Assembly: GCA_951217055.1 (NCBI GenBank)
Contig: OX578284.1
Span: forward strand, 22,317,187-22,381,186
Direction: 5' to 3'
Source: Gerris lacustris
Lineage: Eukaryota > Arthropoda > Insecta > Hemiptera > Gerridae
DNA length: 64,000 nucleotides
Shown here: piece by piece, positions 62,350 to 64,000 of the stretch
How the letters are laid out: the number at the start of each line of letters is the position of its first letter
Position numbering within the stretch: position 1 is the first letter of the stretch
Translations under genes and position numbers: made by a program
The notes under the pieces: model-generated
Database searches by the model: none
Seen by the model: the letters and a program-made list of their open reading frames with translations, nothing else
Told to the model about the DNA's origin: nothing

Positions 62350-62475
62350 GGTACTTGTTTAATTAGGAGACCTTCTTAAAAGTTAGTGGTGGTTAGAGGT
62401 AGAGTAGAGGGGGTTAGAGGTGATCTCTAACCACCTCAAACTTCTTTTAGGGAGGGCTCCTAATTAACAAGTACC
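62350..62475. mobile_element. GGTACTTGTTWAATTAGGAG MITE
   Basis: A 126-bp element. The left end ggtacttgtttaattaggag and the right end ctcctaattaacaagtacc are inverted matches, and imperfect pairing continues to the centre (gttagaggt / acctctaac-type blocks), so almost the whole element folds back. It is flanked by A runs on both sides, so the target duplication cannot be read. Confidence 0.75.
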
Positions 62476-62519
62476 AAAAAAAGTACCCTATTATTAAAAT
62501 TATATATTAAGAACTGTCT

Positions 62520-62725
62520 TGAGCAAGAGACGGAGTAGTTTTTTGCCTTTGAATGATACATAAAGCATACAAAGGCGGTTGTTTCTCCTCACTATCATAA
62601 ACGGTTCAATAGTTATAGCTAAAAAAAACCTTTAAATGGCTGCCATCTTAAAACGACTTTGGGTGATTATGCTGGTAAACGAACTCGTCCAATTTATTAA
62701 TTTGCCAACGGAACCTTTGTGTGTA
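62520..62725 (-). repeat. Dispersed repeat, reverse copy (pair with 46.7 kb)
   Basis: In reverse orientation contains ttggacgagttcg, taagatggcagccatttaaa, tagctataactattgaacc and aaaaactactccg, matching the order in 46725-46930. Confidence 0.55.
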
Positions 62726-63134
62726 CTTATAGCACATACTCGACAACTTTATTAAGAAATAAAATCTTACTTACTTTATAGAGATAGAAAAAAACAACAT
62801 TATTAGGCGATTAATCCTAGAAAAAAATCTACAATTTAATCTTTTTTCTGGACATTATTATTAGATTTATTTAAAGAAATCTAACCCATCGCGTGTTTCA
62901 CTCCATGGGAAGAAAATTTATAAATTACTCTGTTGGAAGTTAGTAAATTACTCTCTGAGAAATTGAAACAGATAACTTAATTTACACTTTTCATTCAAGT
63001 TTTGGACATTACAAACATTAAATAACTTGTTAATTACTTAGTTAATAGATAAAATGTTTTCCTACTATTAATTATTCGACTAGTTCATAAAACTAGATTA
63101 ATCTTGATCATGTTGCTTTACAATATATACTTTT

Positions 63135-63149
63135 ATTATAATTAATGTA

Positions 63150-63243
<94 letters not shown>

Positions 63244-63256
63244 TTACATTAATTAA
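63135..63256. repeat. (TA)n microsatellite inside a palindrome
   Basis: A (TA)n tract (about 63152-63239) is flanked by attaatgtaatt on the left and aattacattaat on the right. The two are inverted copies, so the whole region can form one cruciform. Confidence 0.85.
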
Positions 63257-64000
63257 CTTTTCTTTAAGGTTAAAGTAGATAATTGTTACTATTAATATTA
63301 ATAAATATTTATTCATAATTGAAACTTATGTATATGTTTATGTAATATTTATAATAAAAGAATACAGACACATACACAAATTTATACTCGTATATATAGA
63401 TATAACATAAAACAGTATCAATTATTTATAAAATACTTTACTTTAGTTTATTTATTTGTCTTTTTCAATCGGTATTTTTTAACAAAATAAATTATCTCCA
63501 GTTGTAAAATATATTGGCTAGGTAAGTTTATTTACTGCTTAAGACATATATATACGAGAACTTCTTGTGTAAGTCACTGGGGTAAAGACAAGACATGAAC
63601 TTATTTTAAAATCTCCCAGGTCGGAATCCGGTTTGGTTCCGCAATAGATCCGGATAGAAGAGATTTTTCTAGATTAATTGAAACTAGTTCTCGTCCTTTA
63701 ATAAGAGAGAAAAAGAATACAAATAAAAATTATCAATCATTTCAGCAAGTTAAATAACCAAGTAAAGTCATATAAATTATTTATTGTATATTAACAACTT
63801 TTCTTGTAATGGAAATTAGGAATATTACTAAACTTCACTTTAAAAAGTCGTGTTTTATTAACATATAAAAACTTAATGGAATAGCTATTTAGAGAATTAG
63901 AACCAGAGGAGGTTTTTTCGATTCGCATTATTTATTAAAGTAACTTAATTAAGAAGGTCTAAAGACAGTAATTCTTTAACAAAACCAACATCCACAGAAC

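Larger units (their letters stand above)
48767..64000 (-). other. Partial intron upstream of integrin exon A
   Basis: This is sequence 5' of exon A in gene order. The preceding exon should encode a signal peptide and a GSYFGFS-type first propeller strand. I did not find it, so this is probably intron up to the window edge. Nothing recognisable in 48767-49938, 52282-53837, 54301-55039, 55811-56680, 56796-57500, 58321-61389, 61663-62349, 62726-63130 and 63245-64000. A block at about 61100-61375 is less AT-rich than its surroundings but gave no family match. Confidence 0.55.

Overview
The window is strongly AT-rich, repeat-dense eukaryotic nuclear DNA. There are no bacterial-style operons, no long open reading frames and no rRNA or CRISPR loci. 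It holds part of a very large intron-rich animal gene on the minus strand. Two short exons can be recognised with confidence, and both encode an integrin alpha subunit of the RGD-binding (alphaV / insect alphaPS2 'inflated') type. Conserved residues include LIVGAP, a [16 protein letters not shown] stretch, a C-x8-C disulfide loop, and KSHQWFGATVRSS. The two exons join in phase. Composition, PS2-like sequence and the mix of mobile elements suggest an arthropod (insect or crustacean). That assignment is an inference.

Layout, in minus-strand gene order. 48767-64000 is part of an upstream intron (signal peptide and first propeller strand not found here). 48645-48766 is exon A. 17787-48644 is a complete intron of 30,858 bp. 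17689-17786 is exon B. 1-17688 is part of the next intron (the following exon, expected to start near a CAPRY-type motif, was not found). Nearly everything else is intronic repeat sequence.

The repeats are the main content. (1) A foldback family occurs at 24.6-25.3 kb, and again at 50.0-52.1 kb where it has grown into a 302-bp, nearly identical tandem array; both sit inside simple-sequence tracts. (2) A palindromic MITE carries a tRNA-like core (1.0 kb), with a shortened second copy at 11.8 kb. (3) Five copies of a MITE are built from repeated TTCTTTAGATTGTTACTCCC modules. (4) There is a textbook hAT MITE with an 8-bp target duplication, a PIF/Harbinger-type MITE with a TTA duplication, and a broken Harbinger transposase. 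(5) Several LINE/SINE-like tails include one element containing a 5S-rRNA-derived segment. (6) Large snap-back elements, a 44-bp minisatellite, long (TA)n tracts and an (AG)n tract complete the set.

A few islands look protein-coding but could not be named: a frame-broken block at 9.0-9.5 kb, another at 15.3-15.65 kb, a decayed mobile-element-type open frame at 41.9-42.6 kb, and one possible plus-strand exon at 29.9 kb. No functional interplay among genes can be described beyond the single integrin gene.
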